A stretch of 64,000 bases of DNA, from positions 186,001 to 250,000 of the forward strand of contig NZ_FZNO01000001.1 of the NCBI RefSeq assembly GCF_900188025.1, read 5' to 3'. The DNA is from Blastococcus mobilis (lineage in GTDB: Bacteria > Actinomycetota > Actinomycetes > Mycobacteriales > Geodermatophilaceae). Below the pieces are notes generated by a model, which was not told the DNA's origin, ran no database searches, and saw only the letters and a program-made list of their open reading frames with translations. How positions within the stretch are numbered: position 1 is the first letter of the stretch; each line of letters begins with the position of its first letter. Below, piece after piece: positions 36,935 to 45,272 of this stretch. The translations under genes were made by a program, and so were the position numbers.

Positions 36935-37277
36935 GTGCCCACCATCGGCCGTTCCGCGCCCCGACCCGGGGCACGTGAGTGACGAAACATCACGAGCAGA
37001 ACGTCACTTCTTGACGAGACTTCTCGAAACCCCTGGTCAGCTCCGAAGCGGAGTCCGGCCCCGGTGACGAATCCGTCGAGGGCGTCCCGAGGACGAGGGC
37101 CGATCGCGGCTCGTACGCAGCGCCACGTGCCCGGGACCCGCGCGACGACGACCCGGGGTTTCTCCTGCGGGCAGGCCTAGTCTCTCGCGCAACCACCTCG
37201 TGCGGCCGCGGTTCCACCGTCGGTCCAGGCCGCCGGTGGTCTCCTGCTGCAGGGACCGGCGGGAACGGGAGGTCACG
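36935..37277. other. Divergent intergenic region of the glucosidase and carboxypeptidase genes
   Basis: No gene is seen. An inverted repeat AGTGACG (36978-36984) ... CGTCACT (37002-37008) with a 17-base spacer lies 44 bases upstream of the glucosidase start, well placed for an operator or promoter element. Just beyond it, GACGAGACTTCTCG contains a second, smaller palindrome. I cannot assign a regulator. Confidence 0.45.
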
Positions 37278-38420
37278 ATGGCGAGCCTGATCGCCAGGGT
37301 CACGTCCACGACTGCCCGGGCACCGCTCGCCCGACTCGCCGGCGCTCCTCTCGGCCTGGACGTGTGGGAGGTCACACCCGACTTCGTCGTCCTGCAGGCC
37401 GACGAGTACCAGGCCGGCCGGCTGGAGGCGATGGGATACGGCGTCGAGCAGCTGCAGATGGTCGAGCCGTACCTGTCGACGTTCGCGACGGCGGCGGCGC
37501 TGTCGGGCTACCACACGGTGGCGACCCTGGAGGAGGACCTCCGGCGCCTCGCCGAGTCGCACCCGGAGATCGCGGAGCTGCACGAGATCGGGCGCAGTAT
37601 CGAGGGGCGGCCGCTGTGGGCGCTGCGCATCGGAGAGCGCCGGGGCGGCGCGCGCAAGGTGGCGTTCTTCGGCTGCCACCACGCGCGGGAGTGGATCTCG
37701 GTGGAGGTCCCGTACCGGCTGGCCGAGCACCTGCTCGACAACTCCTCGTCCCAGCCCGTCGAGCGGTGGCTGCAGCAGGGGGAAGTGTGGGTCGCCCCGA
37801 TGGTGAACCCGGACGGGCACGAGCACACGCGCACCGCGAACCGGCTCTGGCGCAAGAACCGGCGCCGGAACCTGGGCGGCAGCATCGGCGTCGACCCCAA
37901 CCGCAACTACGGCTACATGTGGGGCACGCTGGACATCAGCACCTCCAGCCACGTTCCCTCGGACGAGACGTACGTCGGCCCGCGGGCGTTCTCCGAGCCG
38001 GAGGTGCGCGCGGTCCGTGACCTCTTCGCGCGGGAGCTCTTCGACGGCGTCCTGAGTTACCACAGCTACTCCCAGCTGATCCTGTTCCCCTGGGGCTACA
38101 CGCTCGAGCCGGTCCAGGACGACGCAGATCGCAGCGAGATGCGGAGTCTGGCCGAGGAGATGGAGCGGCTGATCCGGGCAGCGCACGGGGAGATCTACAC
38201 CGCGCAGCAGGCCTCGCAGCTCTACCCGACGGCGGGGGACACCGTCGACTGGGCCTACGGCGTCTACGACGTCCCGTCCTTCACGATCGAGCTGCGCCCG
38301 GTGTCCGCGCTGGACGGTGGGTTCATCCTGCCGGCGGACCAGATCGAGCCCTGCTGGGAGGAGAATCGTCCCGCCGCACTCGAGTTCATCCGGCACGTGT
38401 TCGGAGAGCCGGAGCGCTGA
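37278..38420 (+). CDS. M14-family zinc carboxypeptidase
   Basis: A 380-residue carboxypeptidase of the carboxypeptidase A/T type. Zinc ligands His135 and Glu138 lie in HHAREWISVE; the third His is His262 in YHSYSQLILF; the general base Glu339 is in FTIELRP. SVEVPYRLAEHLL and MVNPDGHEHTRT are other family segments. Residues 1-75 are a separate domain before the catalytic core. Residues 4-58 (IARVTSTTA...LGLDVWE) are repeated as a free-standing 83-residue protein in the next gene. No signal peptide. The ATG at 37278 has GGGAGG 8 bases upstream. Confidence 0.9.
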   Translation: MASLIARVTSTTARAPLARLAGAPLGLDVWEVTPDFVVLQADEYQAGRLEAMGYGVEQLQMVEPYLSTFATAAALSGYHTVATLEEDLRRLAESHPEIAELHEIGRSIEGRPLWALRIGERRGGARKVAFFGCHHAREWISVEVPYRLAEHLLDNSSSQPVERWLQQGEVWVAPMVNPDGHEHTRTANRLWRKNRRRNLGGSIGVDPNRNYGYMWGTLDISTSSHVPSDETYVGPRAFSEPEVRAVRDLFARELFDGVLSYHSYSQLILFPWGYTLEPVQDDADRSEMRSLAEEMERLIRAAHGEIYTAQQASQLYPTAGDTVDWAYGVYDVPSFTIELRPVSALDGGFILPADQIEPCWEENRPAALEFIRHVFGEPER

Positions 38421-38500
38421 ACGTCGAACCGGATCTGCCGCAGCCCGCGTTCACCGCGCACCAGCGGCGGGAGCGATTCGCTGCGCGGAAGGAGGTCGGC

Positions 38501-38752
38501 GTGGCCGACAGTGAGCAGACGTGGATCGCCCGCCTGACGCCGACCACCGGAGGAAGCGTCGCGGCCCTGCTGAACCTGCCGCTCGGTCTCGACGTCTGGG
38601 AGCGGCATGCCGGATTCCTTGTGGTGGCAGCGCCCGAAAGCCGCCTCGCTGAGCTCGAACGGCGGCGGCTGGCCGAGGTCGACCGCTGGGCCACGCAGCG
38701 GCAGTACGAAGCGCAGATGGCGAACCGGCCGGCGACCGGCGAGGAGACCTGA
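38501..38752 (+). CDS. Free-standing homologue of the carboxypeptidase N-terminal domain
   Basis: An 83-residue protein with a GTG start (38501) and a near-perfect GGAAGGAGG ribosome-binding site. Its residues 9-50 match residues 4-48 of the M14 carboxypeptidase encoded upstream: IARLTPTTG versus IARVTSTTA, then PLGLDVWE in both, and FLVVAA versus FVVLQA. It then has a charged helical tail (ELERRRLAEVDRWATQRQYE) and no catalytic sequence. The gap after the carboxypeptidase stop is 80 bases, on the same strand. It may be a trans-acting propeptide or inhibitor, or a partner in a complex with the protease's own N-terminal domain. I do not know a named family. Confidence 0.75.
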   Translation: MADSEQTWIARLTPTTGGSVAALLNLPLGLDVWERHAGFLVVAAPESRLAELERRRLAEVDRWATQRQYEAQMANRPATGEET

Positions 38753-38840
38753 CGACGACCTCGGCCGCCGATGACCAGCGACCCTGCATCCCACGGGCTC
38801 GCCGTTCGCCGGTGGCGGGACGGCGATATGGTCGGACGTC

Positions 38841-39488
38841 ATGCCGAAGAGGTCGCCCGAGGACGTGCGCGCAGGATCGATCGGTGACCTGGGCCTGCCC
38901 GGGCGGGCCGTGACCGCGCTGACCCGCGCCGGGGTCGCCAGCATCGGCGACCTGGCGGCGCTCACCCGACGGGATCTGGCCGCCGTCAACGGCCTGGGCC
39001 CCGGCATGATCGCCGCGATCCGGCTCGTCGTGCCGGAACCGTCCACGAGCGCCGGCCGGGGCGAAGCCTCGCCCGGAGTCGGGCACCGGGAACTCGCCCG
39101 CCCGGCGAGCGATCCGGAGCCCGAACCGGCCGAGGAGGAGTCGCGGGCCGCGCCGGCGATCCCGTCGTTCGACTCGTTGCGGAACCCGCGACGCCACACG
39201 CCGGTCGACCTCTTGATGCAGGGGCCGCCGGCTGCGTCGTCAGTGGCCGGGCCCCGCTCCACCGGAGGAGCGAGGCCTCCGGAGTACGCCACCGGAAAGA
39301 CGAGGCCTCCGGAGTACGCCGACCTGCTGCGCCTGGGGGTGCGCGTCGTCCGTGCCGCGGCCGGCGTGCCGGGGCGGGTGGGGCTGTGGTCGGTCCTGAC
39401 GCCGGCGCGCTGCCTGCGATGGCTGCTGGGCGAGCAGGCCGCCTCCCGCGCCCGTGCGGGCGGCGCCGCCGGTTCCGCGCGGGGCTGA
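38841..39488 (+). CDS. Helix-hairpin-helix protein with a repeat-encoded linker
   Basis: A 215-residue protein. Residues about 13-62 form a helix-hairpin-helix/RNA-polymerase-alpha-CTD-like DNA-binding unit (LPGRAVTALTRAGVASIGDL, ending VNGLGPGMIAAIRL). The rest is low-complexity Pro/Ala/Glu/Arg sequence with a tandem repeat of RPPEYA, from two 20-base identical copies (39271-39290 and 39301-39320), and a C-terminal amphipathic stretch with LLRLGVRVVRAAAG. It is preceded by the 83-residue gene 88 bases away and has a GTC...ATG start without a strong ribosome-binding site. The function beyond probable nucleic-acid binding is unknown. Confidence 0.65.
   Translation: MPKRSPEDVRAGSIGDLGLPGRAVTALTRAGVASIGDLAALTRRDLAAVNGLGPGMIAAIRLVVPEPSTSAGRGEASPGVGHRELARPASDPEPEPAEEESRAAPAIPSFDSLRNPRRHTPVDLLMQGPPAASSVAGPRSTGGARPPEYATGKTRPPEYADLLRLGVRVVRAAAGVPGRVGLWSVLTPARCLRWLLGEQAASRARAGGAAGSARG
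39271..39320. repeat. Two identical 20-bp repeats, 30-bp period, in the HhH gene
   Basis: 39271-39290 and 39301-39320 are identical 20-base units separated by 10 bases, within a coding sequence where they translate as RPPEYA and a conserved neighbour. Each contains the palindrome GAGGCCTC, and CCGGAGG/CCTCCGG arms flank the first copy. The unit is in frame (30 bases). Confidence 0.75.
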
Positions 39489-39797
39489 CACCGGCCACCT
39501 GCACACGTCCGGTCCTGGACGGCTGTTGCACGCCCCTTCCGTCGGCCGCATGCTGGCGACGGGCGGGGCCCCGGGGCCTCCCCGGGTGCGCCCCGCTCGC
39601 CAGCTCTCGGCGGCGTGGGTGGGTCGTCCCCAGCCCGGCCACCGTGCCGCCGCGGCGTGACGGCGAGCCCGTGCCTATGGATTCCTGGCGCGTCCCTCAC
39701 CGGTTCGTCGTCGACGACCCTCGACCGCGACGCCCCCGCGCTCGGGGCGCGCGGGTCCGTCCATAACGGTTGAGGACATTCGCAGCGGATCGCCTTG
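39489..39797. other. Intergenic region before a predicted membrane protein
   Basis: No gene I can support. It has no obvious promoter, repeat or terminator beyond weak stems. Confidence 0.4.
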
Positions 39798-40499
39798 ATG
39801 ACCCGTCCTGTTGGCGGGATCGTCGTCTCACTGCTGCGGACGACCGAGAGCCGGAACATGCGCGGCCGTATCGGGGGTGTCGTCGTGTCATCGCTGACGT
39901 TGACCGCCGTCGGGTTCGTCGCGGTGACGGCCCTGGTGATCGCACTGGCTCGCACGTCCACCGCTCGCTGGGAACGCGAGAAGAGACTGGCGCGCGCGCC
40001 CAGGCGCCCGGCGACCCCTCCACGCACACCGCTCGCCGGCATGGCCGCCCGGCTCTCCGGCGTGATGGCGCGGAGGGTGGTCGCCGTGCTGCGCAACCCC
40101 GCTTCGCTCCGTGCCCCTCTGCGGGGCGCCGCCGGCGCCCTGGCCACGGCCCCGAAGCAGGTGGCGTCCCACGTGCCGTCGGCCCCCCGGTGGTGGGGGA
40201 ACGCCCGCTCGCTCGTCGGCGAACGGGTCCGCAGGGCGACCCGGGCAACGGGTCGCACGGCGTCGTCACCCGTCGGCGACGACGGAGCCGAGACGCCCGA
40301 TCCCCTCGCCCCGGAACGATCACCAGGTGCGCGAGCCGTTCGGAGGGCCGGGATGGCCACCGCTGCCGGCCCGAGGTTCTTCCGTCGGATTCCACGTCAC
40401 CCGCGCCGACCGGCGCTCGGCTTCCTGCACCGGCACCACCGCACCGGGAATGAGCGCGTGCTGCACGGTGACAGTGAGGAGGGACCGACTCCCGGGTGA
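39798..40499 (+). CDS. Hypothetical protein with one N-terminal membrane helix
   Basis: 233 residues from the ATG at 39798. A single hydrophobic segment (SSLTLTAVGFVAVTALVIAL, about 32-51) is followed by a strongly basic, Arg/Pro/Ala-rich tail that looks disordered, in keeping with a membrane-anchored cytoplasmic or extracytoplasmic protein. I do not recognise a family. A second ATG at 39858 is also possible. Codon bias and length support a gene but the call is weak; it ends 141 bases before the convergent RpiR stop. Confidence 0.4.
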   Translation: MTRPVGGIVVSLLRTTESRNMRGRIGGVVVSSLTLTAVGFVAVTALVIALARTSTARWEREKRLARAPRRPATPPRTPLAGMAARLSGVMARRVVAVLRNPASLRAPLRGAAGALATAPKQVASHVPSAPRWWGNARSLVGERVRRATRATGRTASSPVGDDGAETPDPLAPERSPGARAVRRAGMATAAGPRFFRRIPRHPRRPALGFLHRHHRTGNERVLHGDSEEGPTPG

Positions 40500-40639
40500 C
40501 CGGCCCCGAGCACGACGACGCGTCGCGGGGCGCGTCGTCACCGGGAGGACGGCGGCGGGCGCCAGATGCAAGCCCTTCCCGAGCGCGCGGCGGAGGGGGC
40601 GGGCGGCGGCTACCTGGCCGCCGGAGACCGACCGGGTGG

Positions 40640-41485
40640 TCAGTCCAGCACCTCGTTGGCGCTGGCCTCCTCCCACCTGACCATGCGTTCGATCGCGGTC
40701 GGTCCGAGCCGGTCGAGGACCGCGTCGACCAGGAGTTCGGTCAGCAGAAAGGCGGCCGCGGCGGAGTCGAAGGCGCCGGACGACCGCACCGAGGTGGGGA
40801 GGACGACCGTGGCCACCTGGGCGGCGGGGGAGAGCCATTCGTCGGTGATGCAGATGATCTGCGCCCCGGCGTCGGCGAGCTGGGTGACCTGCTCCACGGT
40901 CCTCGCCTGGTAGCGCCTGAAGTCGTAGACGACGAAGACGTTCCTGCGGTCGGCGTCGATCACGTCCGCCGCGTCGATCGTCTGCCCGTCGCCGGGTGCC
41001 GAGACGTTGGGTCGGATCTGCCGCAGATGGCGGGCGAGGTAGCCCGCGAGGTAACCGGAGAACCGCCCGCCCACGGCCGTCACCCGCATCCGGGGATCGG
41101 CCAGCAGGGTCACCGCGGCATCGAGCTCGGCCTTGGGGATGGACGTCAGGGACCGCGCGATCGAGTCCGTCGCGAGCTGTACCCCACGCTCGAGCCAGTG
41201 CCCCTCGGCGCGGTTGGCCCGGCTGTCCTCGTAGAGCGACAGCGGCGACGCGACGCGCTCGGAGAGCTCGTCGAGCAACGCCTGCTGCAGGGCCGGGAAG
41301 CCGGTGTGACCCAGGCTGCGGGCGAAGCGGACGACCGTCGGTGGGCTGACGCCGGCTGCCGTCGCGAGCTCCGCGCTGGTCCCGAGCCCTGCTCGGGGAT
41401 AGTCGGCGAGCAGCACGCGGGCGACCCGCCGCTCCTGGGGGCTGAACGTCGACAGGTCGGCCTTCAGGGCGTCGCGGATGGACAC
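40640..41485 (-). CDS. RpiR-family transcriptional regulator (HTH + SIS)
   Basis: A 281-residue regulator. The N-terminal RpiR helix-turn-helix (about 1-78) carries LGTSAELATAAGVSPPTVVR and FARSLGHTGFPALQ; residues 115-270 are a SIS domain (VTAVGGRFSGYLAGYLARH, VVLPTSVRSSGAFDS) that normally binds a phosphosugar or, in this context, another ligand. The GTG at 41485 starts five bases after the amidotransferase stop, making the two co-transcribed; an upstream in-frame start at 41521 would overlap that gene. With the RpiR-type palindrome at 42355-42372 upstream of both operons, it very likely controls this locus, including itself. Confidence 0.88.
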   Translation of the reverse strand: MSIRDALKADLSTFSPQERRVARVLLADYPRAGLGTSAELATAAGVSPPTVVRFARSLGHTGFPALQQALLDELSERVASPLSLYEDSRANRAEGHWLERGVQLATDSIARSLTSIPKAELDAAVTLLADPRMRVTAVGGRFSGYLAGYLARHLRQIRPNVSAPGDGQTIDAADVIDADRRNVFVVYDFRRYQARTVEQVTQLADAGAQIICITDEWLSPAAQVATVVLPTSVRSSGAFDSAAAAFLLTELLVDAVLDRLGPTAIERMVRWEEASANEVLD

Positions 41486-41489
41486 GGGG

Positions 41490-42302
41490 TCACTGTGCAG
41501 AGGGCAGCGCCAGGGGATCAAGGACCTCGGTCTCGCGGGTGCTCAGGTCGATGGCCAGGATGCTGTCGGCCGGCACCGGCGTCCATCCCTCGTCCGGAAG
41601 GCCGCTGGAGATGACGTGCACCGCAGTGGGGCTGACCTTGTACGCCATGTCGAAGTACGCGGTGGCGTGCCCGTGGGGCATGGCGTCGTCGGAGCCCACG
41701 AGCTCCCGGAGGTCGTCCAGAGGAGTGGCGGCCCCACTGTTGACGTGCACCGCGTACAGCCGGGTGGGGGTCAGGAAGAGGGCGTTGAGGCTGGCCTCGG
41801 GGAAGTGCTCGTGCAGCAGCCCGACCGCGCGGGCGAGGCCGGTCCGTTCAGCCCCGGTCTCCTCGATGCATTGCAGGACGAGGCGGAAGTACCGCTCGCT
41901 GTCGGTGGTGCCCTTCAGCGCCGCCCGGCTGCGCTCCGACAGCAGGGACTCCAGCACGGCGATCGGCGAGATGCTGCCGTTGTGCGCGAGCGCGTAGGCC
42001 CCGTCGATGAACGGGTGCGTGTTCATCGAGTGGACGACGAGTCCGTCCGTGGCCCAGCGGAGGTGGACCAGCCCGGCGGAGCCGAGGGCCTGCCCGGCCA
42101 GTTCGAAGTAGGACGGGTCGTCAGCCGCCGACACCGGTGAGGTCGCCCCCTCCACCCGCGTGCTCCCCGGTCGGGCCCAGGCCATTCCCCAGCCGTCGCC
42201 GTGCACGGCGGACAACGACGTGAAGGTCTGGAACTCCGTGGGGCCCAGGCCCTCGACGGCGGACAAGGGCCTCTCGGACACGTATCCCAGCAACCGACAC
42301 AA
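41490..42302 (-). CDS. Class II glutamine amidotransferase-like protein with N-terminal Cys
   Basis: A 270-residue N-terminal-nucleophile hydrolase of the GATase-2 (YafJ/EgtC) type. The nucleophile Cys must be residue 2; the only fit is a TTG start at 42302 (codons TTG TGT CGG) giving M-C-R-LLGYVSE, as in EgtC. Family features HGDGWGMAW, HLRWATDG, HNTHPF-like MNTHPFIDG and AHNGSI follow. No ammonia-using partner domain is fused, so it may hydrolyse a gamma-glutamyl amide, as EgtC does in ergothioneine synthesis. It shares an operon with the RpiR gene and is divergent from the glutamine-synthetase-like gene. An AGAAGGG sits about ten bases before the TTG. Confidence 0.85.
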   Translation of the reverse strand: MCRLLGYVSERPLSAVEGLGPTEFQTFTSLSAVHGDGWGMAWARPGSTRVEGATSPVSAADDPSYFELAGQALGSAGLVHLRWATDGLVVHSMNTHPFIDGAYALAHNGSISPIAVLESLLSERSRAALKGTTDSERYFRLVLQCIEETGAERTGLARAVGLLHEHFPEASLNALFLTPTRLYAVHVNSGAATPLDDLRELVGSDDAMPHGHATAYFDMAYKVSPTAVHVISSGLPDEGWTPVPADSILAIDLSTRETEVLDPLALPSAQ

Positions 42303-42354
42303 GTCGACAACACCCTTCTCAAGGCGGATCCCTGACCGGTATAAAGACCCCGCC

Positions 42355-42372
42355 ATGTAACAAACGTTACAT
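42355..42372. promoter_or_regulatory. 18-bp palindromic operator of RpiR/HexR type between the divergent operons
   Basis: The sequence ATGTAACAAACGTTACAT has perfect 7-base arms around an AAAC centre. RpiR-family regulators such as HexR bind sites of the form TGTAAT-N3-ATTACA, which this resembles closely. It lies about 53 bases upstream of the amidotransferase start and 39 bases upstream of the glutamine-synthetase-like start, between the two gene arms. A possible TATAC -10 lies near it on the minus strand. It fits control of both arms by the encoded RpiR. Confidence 0.75.
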
Positions 42373-42410
42373 CGGGTCCGAGAATCGCTTTCACGAAACG
42401 GACGCGTCAA

Positions 42411-43790
42411 GTGCCACCAGCCCCACCGAGCGACTCCTCTGCCCAGCTCCGTGTCGAGGGGCAGGTCGAGCGGCATGCCCGACGTCTCCGGGAAGCGGGC
42501 GTCCGGACGCTCACCGGCGTCATCAGCGACTCGGGCGGGGTCATCCGCGCCAAGACCGTCCCGGCGCGGCGGATCGAGTCCTTCGCCCGGTCCGGCATGG
42601 GCGCCTCACTGACGTGGCCGGTCTTCTGCGTCGACAACGGGATCGCCATGACCCCCGAGCTGGGCGTCGTCGGCGATCTCCGGCTCACCGCCGACCTCGA
42701 GCGGGCGGTCGTCCTCGACCACGGGTTCGGCTGGGCCCCTGCCGACGTCCGGGACCAGACCGGGGAGCTGTCGCCGTACTGCTGGCGCAGCGTGACCCGC
42801 CGCCAGGTCGAGCGGCTGGCGGCGCTCGGCATCGAGGCGCTGGTCGGCAACGAGCTCGAGTTCGGGCTGCTGGACGAGGCCGGGCGCCCGTTGGGCGAGC
42901 GCGACGGCTGGCCCTGCTACGGCGCGGGGGTGTACAGCGAGCTGAGCCAGTTCGCCGCTGACCTGTGCGAGCGGCTGGACACCGCCGGGACCCCGGTGGA
43001 GCAGATCCATGCCGAGTACGGGATGGGGCAGTTCGAGATCTCGTTGCCACCGCGAGAACCGGTCGCAGCCGCCGACGACGTGCTGCTCGCCCGGGCGGTC
43101 ATCGGCCGGGCCGCCCGGGACCACGGACTGCGCGTCACCTTCTCCCCGGTGCCCTTCTCGGGCGGCTCCGGCAACGGCGCTCACATGCACGTCTCGTTCA
43201 CCCGGGGTGGCGTTCCGCTCCTGACCGGCGGCTCGCTCCCCGAGGGCCTGACGGAGGACGGCGCCTCGGCGATCGCGGGCATCGTCCGCTGTCTGCCCGG
43301 CGGGATCGCGGTCCTGGCCGGCACCGTCGTCTCCGACGAGCGGATGCAGCCCGGCCACTGGTCCGGCGCGTCGTCCTGCTGGGGTGTGGAGAACCGCGAG
43401 GCCGCCGTCCGCCTCCTGCTGGCCACCAACGGGAACCCGCACGGGGCCAACGTCGAGGTCAAGTGCGTCGACGCGGGCGCCAACACCTACCTCGCGACCG
43501 GTCTGGTCCTCGGCTTCGCGGCCCTCGGCATCGAGGAGAACCTGGAGCTGCCGGCCGCCGTCGAGGCCGATCCCACCCAGCTGACCCCGGAGCAGGCCCG
43601 GGCCGCGGCCGTCGTCCCACTCCCGAACGACGCGGCCGGTCGCATCGCGCACTTCCGGGACAGCGGTGCGGCTCGCGCGGTCCTCGGCCCGGAACTGCAC
43701 GACGCCGTGCTCGCCGTGCGCCAGTACGAGTCCTCCCTCTACGCGGACCAGGACGCCCACGCACTCACCAGGTTCGCCTGGTCCTCCTGA
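42411..43790 (+). CDS. Glutamine synthetase-like gamma-glutamyl-amine ligase
   Basis: A 459-residue GS-fold enzyme. Core motifs are seen: ALVGNELEFGL with metal-binding Glu, EYGMGQFEISL, GSGNGAHMHVSF, and NREAAVRLLLATNG; the usual Arg-x-Glu motif before the C-terminal segment reads NVEVK, with its first Arg replaced by Asn. GS-like proteins of this type (PuuA, GlnA4, IpuC) couple L-glutamate to small amines, and the altered substrate region fits something other than ammonia. The neighbours (permease, class III aminotransferase, amidohydrolase, amidotransferase) suggest catabolism of an unknown amine through gamma-glutamylation. GTG start at 42411, about 39 bases from the operator. Confidence 0.85.
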   Translation: MPPAPPSDSSAQLRVEGQVERHARRLREAGVRTLTGVISDSGGVIRAKTVPARRIESFARSGMGASLTWPVFCVDNGIAMTPELGVVGDLRLTADLERAVVLDHGFGWAPADVRDQTGELSPYCWRSVTRRQVERLAALGIEALVGNELEFGLLDEAGRPLGERDGWPCYGAGVYSELSQFAADLCERLDTAGTPVEQIHAEYGMGQFEISLPPREPVAAADDVLLARAVIGRAARDHGLRVTFSPVPFSGGSGNGAHMHVSFTRGGVPLLTGGSLPEGLTEDGASAIAGIVRCLPGGIAVLAGTVVSDERMQPGHWSGASSCWGVENREAAVRLLLATNGNPHGANVEVKCVDAGANTYLATGLVLGFAALGIEENLELPAAVEADPTQLTPEQARAAAVVPLPNDAAGRIAHFRDSGAARAVLGPELHDAVLAVRQYESSLYADQDAHALTRFAWSS

Positions 43791-43829
43791 ATCACGTCGT
43801 GCTCCACCCATCCGAGACCGAGGAGTGAC

Positions 43830-45272
43830 ATGGCAAAGCGGAAGCTTCGACTGTGGGAGGCGCTCGCGCTCTCACTCGGCCTCATGGGTCCGACGCTCGC
43901 CATGGCCGGCAACGGCCAGGGCATCATCGGAACGGTCGGCAAGGCCGTGCCGCTGGTCTTCCTCCTGGGCTTCATGGGCGTGGCCCTCGTGGCCTACGGG
44001 TTCATCCGGCTGACCCAGCGGTACAACCACGCAGGCAGCGCCTACGCCCTCGTCGGCGCGACGCTCGGCCCGCGCGCCGGCTTCGTCGCGGGCTTCGCCC
44101 TCTTCGGCACGTACCTGTTCTTCACCATCTGCACCGCCGCGGTGTTCGGGGCCTTCCTGAACGCGCTCCTCGGATCCCTCTTCGACGCCGGCACGAGTCT
44201 CGGCTACGGGATCGCGGCCGTCGCCTGCCTGCTGGTCACGGGTTACATGAACACCCGCGACACCACCACCGTGTCGCGGTCGCTGCTGGCGATCGAGGGC
44301 GTGGGCATCGCCGCGATGCTCGTCCTCGTCGTGGCGGTCTTCGGCCAGGGTGGTGCGGACTCCACCGGCGTGGACTTCTCCACCTTCACGCCCGACGGCG
44401 TGGGCCTGAGCGCGGTGCTCGCGGCAGTGGTCGCGGCGTTCCTGTCCTGGGCCGGCTTCGAAGCCTGCGCCGCGCTGGGCGAGGAGACCGACGACCCGCG
44501 GCGGAACATCCCGCGCGCGCTCTTCGGCTCCGTCCTGCTCACCGGCGTCCTGTTCGTCGTGGTCATGTTCGCCCAGACGATCGGCTTCGGCACCGACGAG
44601 TCCGGACTCGCCGCCTTCCAGGGCTCCGGGAACACCCTGGGCGACCTCGGCGAGGGCTATGTCGGCCACTGGTTCGGGCTGCTGCTGCTGATCACGGCCG
44701 TGCTGTCGGCGTTCGCCTCCAACCTCTCATCGGTCATGGCCTCGGCCCGGCTCGCGATGGCGCTCGCCCGTCACGGGTTCGGCCCACGGCAGTTCGCCGC
44801 CATCGACCCGGCGCACCGGACCCCCCGCAATGCCGTCCTCGCCATGGCCGCCGTCGGCATCGTCGTCAACCTGGTGACCTGGTTGACCGGTTGGCCGGTC
44901 ATGGGCACCGGTGACGCGGCGATCGACGCCTACTTCTTCTTCGCCGTCGTCGGCGCCACGTGCCTGCTCTTCGCCTACCTGCTCGTCGAGGTGGCGGTCT
45001 TCGCTGCCTGGCGCAGGGGCCAGGTCACCGTCCGTACCGTCGAACTCGTGCTCCCGGCGCTCGGAGGCCTGTTCATCCTGGTCGTGATCTTCTACAGCGT
45101 GAAGGACGCCAGTGGCCTGTCGCCGGCCTTCGTCGCCATCGGCTGGGTCGTGTTCGGCCTGCTCGTCGCCCTCTTCGCCGGCGGTCTGGCCGACCGGATC
45201 GGCGCATCCCTCACGCAGGAGCTCGACGACGTCGACAAGGACCACACCTTCATCGACTCCGAGGTCCGCTGA
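43830..45272 (+). CDS. APC-family amino acid/amine permease
   Basis: A 480-residue membrane transporter with 12 predicted helices. It has APC features: LSLGLMGPTLAMAGNGQG in helix 1, RYNHAGSAYALVG, LSWAGFEACAALGEETDDPRR with the family's EET-like motif, and MASARLAMALARHG. It should import the amine or amino acid processed by this locus. ATG at 43830, preceded by GAGGAGTG, 39 bases after the GS stop. Its stop shares one base with the ATG of the aminotransferase (TGATG), so the operon continues. No substrate can be assigned from sequence. Confidence 0.88.
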   Translation: MAKRKLRLWEALALSLGLMGPTLAMAGNGQGIIGTVGKAVPLVFLLGFMGVALVAYGFIRLTQRYNHAGSAYALVGATLGPRAGFVAGFALFGTYLFFTICTAAVFGAFLNALLGSLFDAGTSLGYGIAAVACLLVTGYMNTRDTTTVSRSLLAIEGVGIAAMLVLVVAVFGQGGADSTGVDFSTFTPDGVGLSAVLAAVVAAFLSWAGFEACAALGEETDDPRRNIPRALFGSVLLTGVLFVVVMFAQTIGFGTDESGLAAFQGSGNTLGDLGEGYVGHWFGLLLLITAVLSAFASNLSSVMASARLAMALARHGFGPRQFAAIDPAHRTPRNAVLAMAAVGIVVNLVTWLTGWPVMGTGDAAIDAYFFFAVVGATCLLFAYLLVEVAVFAAWRRGQVTVRTVELVLPALGGLFILVVIFYSVKDASGLSPAFVAIGWVVFGLLVALFAGGLADRIGASLTQELDDVDKDHTFIDSEVR

